From Nitrospira sp. SB0662_bin_26 (GTDB lineage Bacteria; Nitrospirota; Nitrospiria; Nitrospirales; UBA8639): DNA of 42,353 nt. The translations under genes and the position numbers were made by a program. The stretch lies in NCBI GenBank assembly GCA_009840285.1, contig VXOF01000090.1:1-42353 (forward strand), written 5' to 3'. The notes beneath the pieces were generated by a model. That model saw only the letters and a list, made by a program, of their open reading frames with translations, was not told where the DNA came from and did no database searches. Shown in pieces: positions 1 through 7,954 of the stretch (the stretch's first letter is position 1; each line of letters begins with the position of its first letter).

Positions 1-348
1 TCTCATATTATATTCCCGCCCCCCGTGGGGGGGGCGTGGGTGGCATCCCAGGGCGCCATCTTTCAAACGATCACCAGTGGAGAAAAGTGGGTTGATCGCA
101 CACTACCCTGTGGGTCACCCTGTATCAGACCTCCGGACTTTTTAAAGGTCCAGTTTACCGGGTTTCTTGCCGGATGGATCATTGGCGAACGAGGCGCGTT
201 CTTGACCACATCGGACGCCGGTTTTACGTGGGACGAACCGGAACTCTCCGAGCCTTTCAGCCTCTACGGGTTATCCTTTCCGGATCCCAAGATCGGCTGG
301 GCAGTGGGCGAAGGTGGAACCATCCTCAAGATCGCCCCTGCATCTTAA
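1..348 (+). CDS. YCF48/BNR-type beta-propeller protein, C-terminal part
   Basis: The reading frame is open from the first base of the window, so this is the 3' end of a gene that begins outside; a GTG at 25 is not a convincing start. The visible 115 residues hold three blade-like units of the YCF48 (photosystem II assembly factor-like) kind, with recurring G-W/G-x-G-x-I/F-x-x-T patterns: GAWVASQGAIFQT, GWIIGERGAFLTT followed by D-A-G-F-T-W, and GWAVGEGGTILKI near the end. In bacteria such proteins are usually exported or periplasmic scaffolds, but the N-terminus that would show this is missing. The stop codon TAA (346-348) overlaps the left edge of a degenerate MITE-like repeat, so the natural C-terminus may have been altered by that insertion. 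Family assignment is fairly sure, biological role is not. Confidence 0.7.
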   Translation, partial: SHIIFPPPVGGAWVASQGAIFQTITSGEKWVDRTLPCGSPCIRPPDFLKVQFTGFLAGWIIGERGAFLTTSDAGFTWDEPELSEPFSLYGLSFPDPKIGWAVGEGGTILKIAPAS

Positions 349-492
349 GAACCCTCTGTTTTGTTGCACTATCGGACGCACGGCGGCGTTGTGTCCTCGC
401 TCAATCCTCGACTATCTCGTTTGATATGTCTCAGGTTTCGCTGCGGGACCCCTTGCCCTGCATCCCGCTATCACAAAAAATCAGAGGTTCTT
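347..492 (-). repeat. MITE-like element, degenerate copy 1
   Basis: This stretch is an inverted, diverged copy of the element at 34450-34591; I judge roughly 80% identity by eye across about 140 bp. The right end keeps AATCAGAGGTTC, the left end reads GAACCCTCTG, so the terminal inverted repeat survives in damaged form. I see no clear target-site duplication, consistent with an old insertion. It begins at the stop codon of the propeller gene. It has no credible coding capacity; short frames across it are not gene-like. Confidence 0.8.
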
Positions 493-542
493 GATTTCTT
501 CGAGCCCGGTTATCCCAAATTTCCCAAGTCCCCTCTCCTGTC

Positions 543-563
543 ATCCCCGACTTGATCGGGGAT
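543..563. repeat. REP-like hairpin
   Basis: Two 8-bp arms (ATCCCCGA at 543-550 and its complement at 556-563) enclose a 5-base loop. The form CCCCGACTTGATCGGGG resembles short palindromic repeats dispersed between genes in many bacteria. It sits between convergent genes. Confidence 0.55.
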
Positions 564-576
564 CCAGTGTCTTTGT

Positions 577-664
577 AGTTGTAGCTGCGCGATCTTATCG
601 CGCTTTCTTCCAGGCGGCCTAAGGCATGTCCCAGGCTTTGACTTGGGATGCCGCCGCTACAACT
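577..664 (+). terminator. nested inverted repeats, possible terminator between convergent genes
   Basis: An outer inverted repeat (AGTTGTAGC at 577-585 and GCTACAACT at 656-664) encloses a GC-rich hairpin with 7-bp arms GCGCGAT/ATCGCGC at 587-593 and 597-603, followed by TTTCTT. The inner hairpin looks like a weak rho-independent terminator for the plus-strand propeller gene. The rest of the 349-696 gap holds only this repeat cluster and the MITE copy; I see no gene in it. Confidence 0.45.
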
Positions 665-696
665 GCGGAGAGGCTGCTTAGCCCTTTAATCGGGGC

Positions 697-1434
697 TCAG
701 ATATGCCCCAATTTATGTTGCAGGATGCTCAGCGCCACCAATGGAGCGGTTTCGCTCCGAAGGATGCTTTGGCCCAGTGACACGGGTTGAAGGCGTTGGT
801 CGAGGAGTTCCTGCCTTTCTTCCGGCGTCCATCCTCCTTCGGGACCGACTGCCAGTACGATAGTGCCTTGGAACGTGTGATCGATGGAAAGGGAACCGAG
901 ACTCTGTTCCGCACTTCGCTCGAGTAGCGCACACCCGAGTGCCGCGAGGGGAACGTGTTTGAATAAATCGGACAATGTGATGGGTTGGATGATTTTGGGA
1001 TACGCCCATTGCTCCGATTGCTGTGCGGCATCGACGGCGATCCGTTGCCACCGTTCCCGTGTGATTCGGACTCGACCAGCCGGCGGACGGGCGATGACCC
1101 TCGATGTGAGCAATGGAACAATCTCGGCGACTCCAAGCTCCGTGGCTTTTTGAATCACCCAGTTCATGCGGTCCCCTTTCAGAATGGCCTGAACCAGGAC
1201 AATTGGAGCCGATGGTGCGGGTGGCCCTTCCATTTTTTCAAGGATGGAGGCCTGTAGTGATTTCGATTTCACGTGGTCGATCCGAACCCGGTATCGAAAC
1301 CGGTGCTCATCTCCGACACAAATGTTCTCGCCTTCACGGATGCGAAGGCTCTTTGACAGGTGAGTGAAGAGGGGACCGTCAATCGTGACGGTATGGTTGG
1401 CAATCCGGTTTGATTGGATGAAAAAGACCGGCAT
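697..1434 (-). CDS. rsmE: 16S rRNA m3U1498 methyltransferase RsmE
   Basis: At 245 residues this has the usual length of RsmE, the SPOUT-fold enzyme that methylates N3 of U1498 in 16S rRNA using S-adenosylmethionine. Family hallmarks are all present: the KGDRMNWVIQKATELGV segment in the middle, the SAM-binding AVGPEGGWTPEE loop, and the C-terminal knot SLGQSILRSETAPLVALSIL. The N-terminal PUA-like part (about residues 1-70) is intact. It is the last gene of the grpE-dnaK-dnaJ-rsmE block and starts 39 bp after dnaJ. A dnaJ-rsmE neighbourhood is known in Gram-positive heat-shock operons, usually with prmA between; prmA is absent here. Its 3' end faces the propeller gene across repeat-rich DNA. 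Confidence 0.96.
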   Translation of the reverse strand: MPVFFIQSNRIANHTVTIDGPLFTHLSKSLRIREGENICVGDEHRFRYRVRIDHVKSKSLQASILEKMEGPPAPSAPIVLVQAILKGDRMNWVIQKATELGVAEIVPLLTSRVIARPPAGRVRITRERWQRIAVDAAQQSEQWAYPKIIQPITLSDLFKHVPLAALGCALLERSAEQSLGSLSIDHTFQGTIVLAVGPEGGWTPEERQELLDQRLQPVSLGQSILRSETAPLVALSILQHKLGHI

Positions 1435-1473
1435 GTGGCAAAGCGATGCGAGGAGGTAGGACGAGACAGTCGC

Positions 1474-2601
1474 CTATTCGAACATGTTCTTGACCTTGCC
1501 GAACAAGCCATCTTCCTGGTCTTTCGATGCGGTTCCGCTTTCTTCGGCAAAGGCGGCCAGCAGTTCCCGTTGTTTGGCCGATAGTTTGGTCGGAACGGTG
1601 ACGTTGATCCGAACGAGTTGGTCGCCGGTGGTGCGACCTTTCAACGCAGGCGCTCCCAGTCCTTTCAGTCGAAGAACCTGATCGTGTTGGGTGCCTTCGG
1701 GAATTTTGACGCTGGTTTTGCCTTTGAGAGTCGGCACGTCGACTTTGCCGCCCAGGGCAGCCGTGACCATGTCCAGCGACAACTCGACGAGAATGTCATT
1801 GCCTCTTCGGGTAAAGACCGGGTGCGGTTTGACGGCGACTGCCACGTAGAGATCGCCGGGCGGACCCCCATTTGCGCCGTGTTCACCTTCGCGTGCCAAG
1901 CGAAAGCGCATGCCGGTATCGATTCCCGCGGGGATGGTGACGGATAAGGTTCGTTCCCGGTACACCCGTTTTTGCCCGCGACAAGCAGGACAGGGATCCG
2001 TAATGATTTGTCCGGTGCCCTGACATTGCCCGCAGGCCCGGTTGATCGAAAAGAAGCCTTGTTGCAGTCGAATCTGCCCGGTGCCCTGGCAGCCGCGACA
2101 TTGTTGAACGGCATCGTCTGATTTGGCTCCCGTGCCTCTACAGGCGTCGCAGCCTTCCCATCGCGGGATCTTAAGCTTGGCCTCTTTTCCCTCGATGGCT
2201 TCTTCAAAGGAGAGTTCCAGGTTGTATTGCAGGTCATTACCCTGTTCAGGTCGACTTCGACCTCCTCTCCCTCCGCCGAAGAAGTCTTCAAAAATGTCTC
2301 CGAACACATCGCCGAATCCTTGCCTGAAATCAAACCCTTCGGCCCCGCCGAACCCTTGCTGGCTCGCCGAATGTCCGAACATGTCGTACCGTTTCCGCGA
2401 TTCTTCATTGCTCAGGACTTCATACGCCTCATTGGCTTCCTTGAACTTTTCTTCGGCTTTTTTCTTGAGTTGCGGATCGCTTTGCAAGTCCGGGTGATGT
2501 TGACGGGCGAGCTTCCGGAAGGCCTTCTTGATCTCGTCGTCAGAGGCCGCCCGATCGACTCCGAGCACTTCATAATAATCCCGTTTTGCCACGCTAGCCA
2601 T
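1474..2601 (-). CDS. dnaJ: chaperone protein DnaJ
   Basis: This is a complete type I Hsp40 of 375 residues, co-chaperone stimulating the ATPase of DnaK. The J domain has HPD at residues 36-38. A Gly/Phe-rich linker follows at about 83-114, then the zinc region with four CxxCxGxG-type repeats (cysteines at about 151/154, 168/171, 190/193 and 204/207), and the C-terminal substrate-binding part. It lies 74 bp downstream of dnaK on the same strand, as expected for a dnaK-dnaJ operon. All catalytic and zinc-binding positions look intact. Confidence 0.98.
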   Translation of the reverse strand: MASVAKRDYYEVLGVDRAASDDEIKKAFRKLARQHHPDLQSDPQLKKKAEEKFKEANEAYEVLSNEESRKRYDMFGHSASQQGFGGAEGFDFRQGFGDVFGDIFEDFFGGGRGGRSRPEQGNDLQYNLELSFEEAIEGKEAKLKIPRWEGCDACRGTGAKSDDAVQQCRGCQGTGQIRLQQGFFSINRACGQCQGTGQIITDPCPACRGQKRVYRERTLSVTIPAGIDTGMRFRLAREGEHGANGGPPGDLYVAVAVKPHPVFTRRGNDILVELSLDMVTAALGGKVDVPTLKGKTSVKIPEGTQHDQVLRLKGLGAPALKGRTTGDQLVRINVTVPTKLSAKQRELLAAFAEESGTASKDQEDGLFGKVKNMFE

Positions 2602-2675
2602 CTTTTCCGGTCTGCAGGTATCTCAGGAGTTTCCCTTGTCAGGCGATTCATTCCCGAAAATGATCTGAAGGAATC

Positions 2676-4607
2676 CTATTTTTCCTTATCCACCTCTTCA
2701 AATTCGGCGTCGACGACTTTTTCGTCTTGTTGCGTCCCATTGGTGGTTTCACCGTTGGGGCTTGAGCCGTCTCCGGTGTTACTTCCGTCTCCGGTTTCAG
2801 CCGACGTCTTTTTGTACATTTCTTCCGCGAGTTTGTGCGAAGCGGTCGTGAGGGTCTGCATGGCCGTTTTGATGGCTTCCACGTCGTCTCCCTCCATGGC
2901 CTTCTTCATGCCATCTATCGCTTCTTGAATCTTGGTTTTCTCCTCCTCGGGAATCTTGTCTCCATGTTCCTGGAGATTCTTTTCCGTACCATAGACCAAA
3001 GAATCGGCTTGATTGCGAATTTCCACGGTTTCGCGGCGTTTCTTATCTTCTTCCGAATGCGCCTCGGCGTCTTTCACCAATTGCTCGACCTCTTCCTTGC
3101 TCAGGCCGCTCGAAGCCGTGATCTTGATGGACTGTTCTTTTTGCGTGGCCATATCTTTGGCCGATACGTGGACGATCCCGTTCGCGTCGATGTCGAACGT
3201 GACTTCGATTTGCGGCATGCCTCGCGGGGCCGGGGGGATCCCCACCAGATCGAATTGGCCGAGCAGCTTATTGTCATTCGCCATTTCCCGTTCACCCTGA
3301 AAGACCCGAATGGTCACGGCGGTCTGATTGTCTGCGGCGGTGGAGAAAATCTGGCTCTTCTTGGTCGGAATCGTCGTGTTGCGGTCGATCAACCGCGTGA
3401 ATACGCCGCCCAGGGTTTCAATACCCAGGGACAGGGGAGTCACGTCCAGGAGCAGCACGTCCTTGACGTCGCCCTTGAGGACGCCGCCCTGGATGGCTGC
3501 TCCGATCGCCACGACTTCGTCGGGATTCACGCCTTTATGAGGTTCCTTGCCGAAGAAGGCCTTCACCCGTTCGATGACTTTGGGCATCCGTGTCATCCCG
3601 CCGACGAGTACCACTTCACTGATCTCGCCGGCGGAAATGCCGGCATCGGCCAAGGCTTTTTTGCAGGGCTCGATGGAGCGGGTGATCAGATCGTCGACGA
3701 GCTGTTCCAGTTTGGACCGGGAGAGTTTGAGCACCAGGTGTTTGGGCCCGCTGGCATCGGCGGTGATAAAGGGTAAATTGATTTCCGTTTCCTGGGCCGA
3801 TGACAGTTCGATCTTGGCGCGTTCCGCGGCTTCTTTCAGGCGTTGCAGCGCCATACGGTCGTTCTTCAAATCAATGCCCTGATCCTTCTTGAATTCGTCC
3901 ACCAGCCAATCGATGACGCGAAGGTCGAAGTCGTCACCGCCCAGGAAGGTGTCGCCGTTGGTGGCCTTCACTTCGAACACGCCGTCCCCGATTTCGAGGA
4001 TCGAAATATCGAAGGTGCCGCCGCCGAGGTCGTATACGGCAATGCGTTCTTCTTTCTTTTTCTCCAGGCCGTAGGCCAATGAGGCCGCGGTCGGCTCGTT
4101 GATAATCCGCAGCACGTTGAGCCCCGCAATCTGGCCCGCGTCTTTGGTGGCTTGGCGCTGGCTGTCGTCAAAGTACGCGGGGACCGTAATCACCGCCTCC
4201 GTGACTTTTTCCCCCAAAAAGTCTTCGGCCGTTTGTTTGATCTTTTGAAGGATCATCGCCGATACTTCGGGGGGGCTGTATTGTTTGCCTTGGATTTCTA
4301 CGTGCGTGTCCCCGTTCGAGGCGGCGAGAATCTTATAAGGCAACCGCTCGGTGGCTGTTTTGACTTCCTTGGTATTGAACTTTCTTCCCATCAGGCGTTT
4401 GACGGAGAAAATGGTGTTTTCGGGATTCGTAATGGCTTGACGTTTGGCAATCTGGCCGACGAGCCGTTCTTCTTTGTCCGTCACCGCCACCACGGACGGT
4501 GTGGTACGTCCGCCCTCCGAGTTGGTAATCACCTCCGGGTCGGTTCCGCTCATGACGGCGATACACGAGTTCGTCGTTCCCAGGTCAATTCCAATAATCT
4601 TACTCAT
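2676..4607 (-). CDS. dnaK: chaperone protein DnaK (Hsp70)
   Basis: This is a full-length 643-residue Hsp70. The N-terminus [11 protein letters not shown] is the phosphate-1 loop; the phosphate-2 segment [12 protein letters not shown], the [10 protein letters not shown] segment and [10 protein letters not shown] are all present, followed by the substrate-binding domain and an acidic tail ending EEVDKEK. Its ATG overlaps the grpE stop by four bases (4604-4607), so the two are translationally coupled. No CIRCE inverted repeat or hrcA gene accompanies the block. Control is therefore probably by sigma factor or by an element I cannot recognise. Confidence 0.99.
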   Translation of the reverse strand: MSKIIGIDLGTTNSCIAVMSGTDPEVITNSEGGRTTPSVVAVTDKEERLVGQIAKRQAITNPENTIFSVKRLMGRKFNTKEVKTATERLPYKILAASNGDTHVEIQGKQYSPPEVSAMILQKIKQTAEDFLGEKVTEAVITVPAYFDDSQRQATKDAGQIAGLNVLRIINEPTAASLAYGLEKKKEERIAVYDLGGGTFDISILEIGDGVFEVKATNGDTFLGGDDFDLRVIDWLVDEFKKDQGIDLKNDRMALQRLKEAAERAKIELSSAQETEINLPFITADASGPKHLVLKLSRSKLEQLVDDLITRSIEPCKKALADAGISAGEISEVVLVGGMTRMPKVIERVKAFFGKEPHKGVNPDEVVAIGAAIQGGVLKGDVKDVLLLDVTPLSLGIETLGGVFTRLIDRNTTIPTKKSQIFSTAADNQTAVTIRVFQGEREMANDNKLLGQFDLVGIPPAPRGMPQIEVTFDIDANGIVHVSAKDMATQKEQSIKITASSGLSKEEVEQLVKDAEAHSEEDKKRRETVEIRNQADSLVYGTEKNLQEHGDKIPEEEKTKIQEAIDGMKKAMEGDDVEAIKTAMQTLTTASHKLAEEMYKKTSAETGDGSNTGDGSSPNGETTNGTQQDEKVVDAEFEEVDKEK

Positions 4608-5260
4608 GCTTCGGCTCCTTCCTTCGATTCCTGTGCTTCTTCATTGCCCGGTTCCGTTTTGGCCTTGGCGACGGTCACCATGGCTGGTCGCAATATCCGG
4701 TCGTGGACAAAATACCCTTTCTGATACTCATCGACGATGACGTTCTCGGGTATGGTGTCTGATTCGACCTGCCCCACGGCTTGATGCTTGGCCGGATCAA
4801 AGACTTCTCCCACGCTCGAAACTTGTTTGATGCCCATTTTTTGGAGGGTTTCGAGAAAATGTTTGTATGTGAGGTCAACCCCTTCCAGGAGTCCCTCGAT
4901 CCGGCCTTGCTCGCGCCCGGATTGTAGGGCCCGTTCCAGGTTGTCCAAAGTCGGCAGCAAGTCCTTGAACAATTTTTCGTTTGCAAACCGGATTGTATCC
5001 TGTTGGTCGCGTTGGACCCGACGCTTGTAGTTGTCGAATTCCGCGGCCAAGCGCAAATATTTGTCATTCAGGGCGTGCAGTTCCTCGTCTTTTTCGAGAA
5101 GTTGGTCGGCTAGACTTGAAACTTCTGAATTTTCCTGAGGATTTTCAGATGACCCTTCTGCATCCGTGTCAGCCGACTCGGTATCGGGATGGTCGGAAAG
5201 TGGCTCGGATACTGTATTTTCGCCACATACTTCATCTGATTGTTGAAGATTATCGCTCAT
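4604..5260 (-). CDS. grpE: nucleotide exchange factor GrpE
   Basis: The 218-residue protein has an acidic, poorly conserved N-terminus (residues about 1-45), a long helical part with heptad spacing (about 48-100), and the conserved C-terminal wing with [13 protein letters not shown]. GrpE releases ADP from DnaK. It is the first gene of the chaperone block and its stop overlaps the dnaK start. I see only a poor Shine-Dalgarno before the ATG. A promoter-like pair of hexamers lies just upstream at 5283-5311. Confidence 0.96.
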   Translation of the reverse strand: MSDNLQQSDEVCGENTVSEPLSDHPDTESADTDAEGSSENPQENSEVSSLADQLLEKDEELHALNDKYLRLAAEFDNYKRRVQRDQQDTIRFANEKLFKDLLPTLDNLERALQSGREQGRIEGLLEGVDLTYKHFLETLQKMGIKQVSSVGEVFDPAKHQAVGQVESDTIPENVIVDEYQKGYFVHDRILRPAMVTVAKAKTEPGNEEAQESKEGAEA

Positions 5261-5282
5261 GTCACGGCTCGGGTGTCTTGCT

Positions 5283-5311
5283 CAGATAGTCATCAAGACT
5301 TGGTAAGTCAA
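5283..5311 (-). promoter_or_regulatory. sigma70-type promoter candidate for grpE-dnaK-dnaJ-rsmE
   Basis: Reading the minus strand, TTGACT (5306-5311) is followed after 17 bp by TATCTG (5283-5288). This puts the start near 5276, a leader of about 16 bases before the grpE ATG. The -35 box is strong, the -10 box weak. No CIRCE operator is seen around it. The T-rich stretch just upstream could act as an UP-like element. Confidence 0.45.
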
Positions 5312-5359
5312 CTGAAAAAAGTGAAAAAAACGATGAAAAATACGAAAGAAAGGCGGGGC

Positions 5360-5375
5360 TCCGGTTTATACCGGA
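5360..5375 (-). terminator. hairpin between coaX and grpE
   Basis: Arms TCCGGT/ACCGGA with a 4-base loop lie about 20 bp past the coaX stop on the minus strand. In the transcript a U-rich but interrupted region follows some 10 bases later. It may partly end the valS-nadC-birA-coaX transcript before the chaperone promoter. The spacing from the U-run makes it a weak terminator call. Confidence 0.35.
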
Positions 5376-5394
5376 ACTCTCATCGGACGGGCGC

Positions 5395-6165
5395 CTATTG
5401 GCCGGTTTTGCGGCGGTAGAGCAATTCCAGACCCTCCAGCGTGAGCGACGGCCTTATTTCTTGGAGTGTCCTCGATATTGGCGCGAGAATCGGGGCAAGG
5501 CCGCCGGTCGCGACGACCTTGGTTGAGTGACCGATTTCCTGTTCGATTCTGGTAACCATTGCATCGACCAGCCCCGCATAACCGAAGATCAAGCCGGATT
5601 GGATGCTGCTTGTCGTATCGGTTCCGATCACGCTTTTCGGCCGGGTCAGTTCGACGTTGGGCAATTTGGCGGTAAGGTGATGCAGCGCCTCGGCGGCGCT
5701 TTTGATCCCGGGGGCAATCGCCCCGCCCAAATATCGTCCGTCTTTGGTGACGGTGCAAAACGTTGTGGCGGTTCCGAAGTCCACGATAATGAGGTGGGTT
5801 CGATAGCTTGCGAACGCCGCAGCCGCGTTGACCAGGCGGTCGGTTCCGATTTCCTGGGGGTTGGCATATTCGAGTGTCAGCCCAAAGGGAAAATCGGCGG
5901 AGACGATGAGCGGGGAGAGCTGGAAAAAGGTTTCGATCATGGATTCAATCGTCGGGGTCAGGGGAGGGACCACGCTTGAAATGATGGTTCCGTGGATATC
6001 CTTGGCTTGAATGCCGGATTTCTGTGTGAGCGACGCGAAGATGATACCGTATTCGTCAGCCGTCTTCGTGTGTTCCGTGGACAGGCGCCAGGAACTCCGC
6101 AGGGTTTGCCCCTCGAATACGCCGGAGACGATTTGGGTGTTGCCTATGTCGATCGCCAGAAGCAT
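5395..6165 (-). CDS. coaX: type III pantothenate kinase CoaX
   Basis: The 256-residue protein belongs to the ASKHA-fold type III pantothenate kinases, which phosphorylate pantothenate in the first step of coenzyme A synthesis. The N-terminal phosphate loop AIDIGNTQ, the IGTDRL motif (residues 106-111) with its catalytic Asp, and DFGTATTF (129-136) are all present. Type III enzymes are unaffected by CoA feedback and do not resemble CoaA. The gene follows birA by 76 bp, most of which is one strong hairpin repeat. birA-coaX adjacency is common in bacteria. Confidence 0.96.
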   Translation of the reverse strand: MLLAIDIGNTQIVSGVFEGQTLRSSWRLSTEHTKTADEYGIIFASLTQKSGIQAKDIHGTIISSVVPPLTPTIESMIETFFQLSPLIVSADFPFGLTLEYANPQEIGTDRLVNAAAAFASYRTHLIIVDFGTATTFCTVTKDGRYLGGAIAPGIKSAAEALHHLTAKLPNVELTRPKSVIGTDTTSSIQSGLIFGYAGLVDAMVTRIEQEIGHSTKVVATGGLAPILAPISRTLQEIRPSLTLEGLELLYRRKTGQ

Positions 6166-6190
6166 GGAAAATCTTTACCCCTCACCCCAG

Positions 6191-6233
6191 CCCTCTCCCT
6201 ATTTCCCGCTTGATGCGGGAAATAGGGAGAGGG
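6191..6233. repeat. long perfect hairpin between birA and coaX
   Basis: Two 19-bp arms (6191-6209 and 6215-6233) are perfect complements around the 5-base loop TTGAT. The arms begin CCCTCTCCC and end TTTCCCGC. It fills nearly the whole gap between two co-directional genes. This is more like an inserted palindromic repeat unit than a terminator, since no T-run follows on either strand. A strong RNA hairpin here could stabilise the upstream message or attenuate coaX. Confidence 0.8.
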
Positions 6234-6241
6234 AGGTTGAG

Positions 6242-7069
6242 TTACCGTAGATGGTGAACGTCCCCGGATCGAATTTCCAGGGTGTGGCTCTTGCCTTCTC
6301 GCATAGTGGAGACCAGTAACGCGCCATCTTGTCCGATGTTGGTAGCCGTTCCGCGAATCGTCTGGCCTGCCAGGCAGGAAATTTCCACTTCCCGGCCAAG
6401 CGTGACGCACGACGCCTCATAGGATTTTCGCACGTGTTCGAACTGTTCCGATATCACGCAATCATACCAGTTTTCCAATTGATTGAATATATCGGCGATC
6501 AGGCCGTCGCGATCATGGAATTGGCGGGTTGCCTGATGACACGACGTGGCCAGCGAGCGCAGCTCTTCGGGGAAATCCGTTTCCCGGCAATTGACGTTCA
6601 GGCCGAACCCCACGACACATGTCGCGATTCGGGAGCCTTGACTCGTGCTTTCGCATAAAATGCCCCCGATTTTTTTCTCGCTATACAACAAATCATTAGG
6701 CCATTTTAACGAGACCCCAACGCCGCAGGCACGGCGGGTGGCTTCAGCCAGGGCGAGTCCCGTCACAAGCGGGATCCAGGACGCGTGACGCGAAAGTTTC
6801 GGATCTTTGAGTATCAGGGAACAATAGATATTGAGATGCGGCGGTGAGGTCCACTGCCGTCCCAGTCGTCCCTTCCCGGCTGTTTGAGTTTCTGCGAGAA
6901 CCACCGTGCCATGAGGCGCTCCGGAGTCGGCCAGCATAAAGGCTGTGGTATTGGTGGAGGCGAGTTCCGCAAAGAGATGAAGCGGGCGGCCCAGGTTGCG
7001 CGTGGTCAACCGCTGTTCAATGCTTGCGGATTTTAGCGGTGTGGATGGCACGGGATCCGCCATACGCAA
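6242..7069 (-). CDS. birA: biotin--[acetyl-CoA-carboxylase] ligase
   Basis: This 275-residue enzyme activates biotin to biotinyl-AMP and transfers it to the carrier protein of acetyl-CoA carboxylase. The adenylate-binding loop GKGRLGR (65-71), KWPNDL (122-127) and KIGGIL (133-138) are intact, and a C-terminal SH3-like part ends the protein. It lacks the N-terminal winged helix of the E. coli bifunctional BirA, so it should be a plain ligase and not the biotin-operon repressor. It starts 6 bp after nadC on the same strand. Confidence 0.95.
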   Translation of the reverse strand: MRMADPVPSTPLKSASIEQRLTTRNLGRPLHLFAELASTNTTAFMLADSGAPHGTVVLAETQTAGKGRLGRQWTSPPHLNIYCSLILKDPKLSRHASWIPLVTGLALAEATRRACGVGVSLKWPNDLLYSEKKIGGILCESTSQGSRIATCVVGFGLNVNCRETDFPEELRSLATSCHQATRQFHDRDGLIADIFNQLENWYDCVISEQFEHVRKSYEASCVTLGREVEISCLAGQTIRGTATNIGQDGALLVSTMREGKSHTLEIRSGDVHHLR

Positions 7070-7075
7070 GTCAGG

Positions 7076-7954
7076 TTATTGAGAGGACACGGGAAGCACG
7101 TCCAGACTGATATCGACCGCGGGTGCGGAATGGGTGAGGACCCCGATGGAAATGGAGTCCACGCCCGTGGCAGCATACTCGCGCACGTTCTCGAGTGTAA
7201 CGCCTCCCGAGACCTCGATGTGGGCCTTGCCTTTGATGAGGTCTACGGCTTCCTGGACAAGAGCAGGGGGCATATTGTCCAGGAGTAGCATGTCGGCGCC
7301 GCCGTCAAGTGCTTGCTCGATTTGCTTGAGGTCTTCGACCTCCACACAGATGCGGAACTGACGGGAGAGTTGCTCTCTGGCTTTGCGGCAGGCTTCGCGG
7401 ATGGTTGTGCCTTGGGCTTCCAACAACACCAGATGGTTGTCCTTGATGAGAACTCCATCGCTCAACGTCATGCGATGGTTGGTTCCTCCTCCGAGGGCGA
7501 CCGCCCATTTTTCAAGCCGGCGAAGGCCGGGAATGGTTTTTCTGGTATCAACGAGGACAGTGGGATATTGCCGGATCTCGGATTTGAATCGTGCGGTCAA
7601 GGTGGCAATGCCGGAAAGATGTTGCAAAAAATTCAGCGCGACCCGTTCCCCGCCCAGAATTGAATGTGCCGGTCCTTGAAGGATGGCGAACATCTGTCCC
7701 TCTTCCAGAGTTGCGCCGTCGTCGAACGTGGACGTGACCACCACGGCCGGATCCAAAGCCTGATACACGGTGCGGAGAACCGCGACACCGGCAAGGGTCA
7801 GGTCCTGCTTGGCCACGATGTGAGCTTGAGCCTGAAGGGACGGCTCAAGGAGCATGTGCGTGGTGACGTCGCCGTGGGGCGCGTCTTCTTTCAAAGCCGC
7901 TGTGACCAGCGTTTCGAGTTCAAAAGGCGGAGGCTGAATCACGTGGGATTTCAT
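7076..7954 (-). CDS. nadC: nicotinate-nucleotide pyrophosphorylase (carboxylating)
   Basis: The 292-residue protein is quinolinate phosphoribosyltransferase, which makes nicotinate mononucleotide from quinolinate and PRPP in de novo NAD synthesis. Typical segments include EDAPHGDVTT near the N-terminus, GERVALNFLQHLSGIAT, DTRKTIPGLR with active-site Arg/Lys, GGGTNHRMTLSDGVLIKDNH, and the VEVSGG-like phosphate-binding end (HIEVSGGVTLENV). Its ATG overlaps the valS stop by four bases, indicating coupling. nadA and nadB are not in the window. Confidence 0.97.
   Translation of the reverse strand: MKSHVIQPPPFELETLVTAALKEDAPHGDVTTHMLLEPSLQAQAHIVAKQDLTLAGVAVLRTVYQALDPAVVVTSTFDDGATLEEGQMFAILQGPAHSILGGERVALNFLQHLSGIATLTARFKSEIRQYPTVLVDTRKTIPGLRRLEKWAVALGGGTNHRMTLSDGVLIKDNHLVLLEAQGTTIREACRKAREQLSRQFRICVEVEDLKQIEQALDGGADMLLLDNMPPALVQEAVDLIKGKAHIEVSGGVTLENVREYAATGVDSISIGVLTHSAPAVDISLDVLPVSSQ

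Noticed and set aside
2835-3776. 313-codon frame antisense to dnaK
   Set aside because: A well-known type of shadow opposite dnaK; His/Asp/Gly-rich composition reflects the complement of the sense codons.
5261-5394. Search for a CIRCE operator upstream of grpE
   Set aside because: No TTAGCACTC/GAGTGCTAA pair is present.
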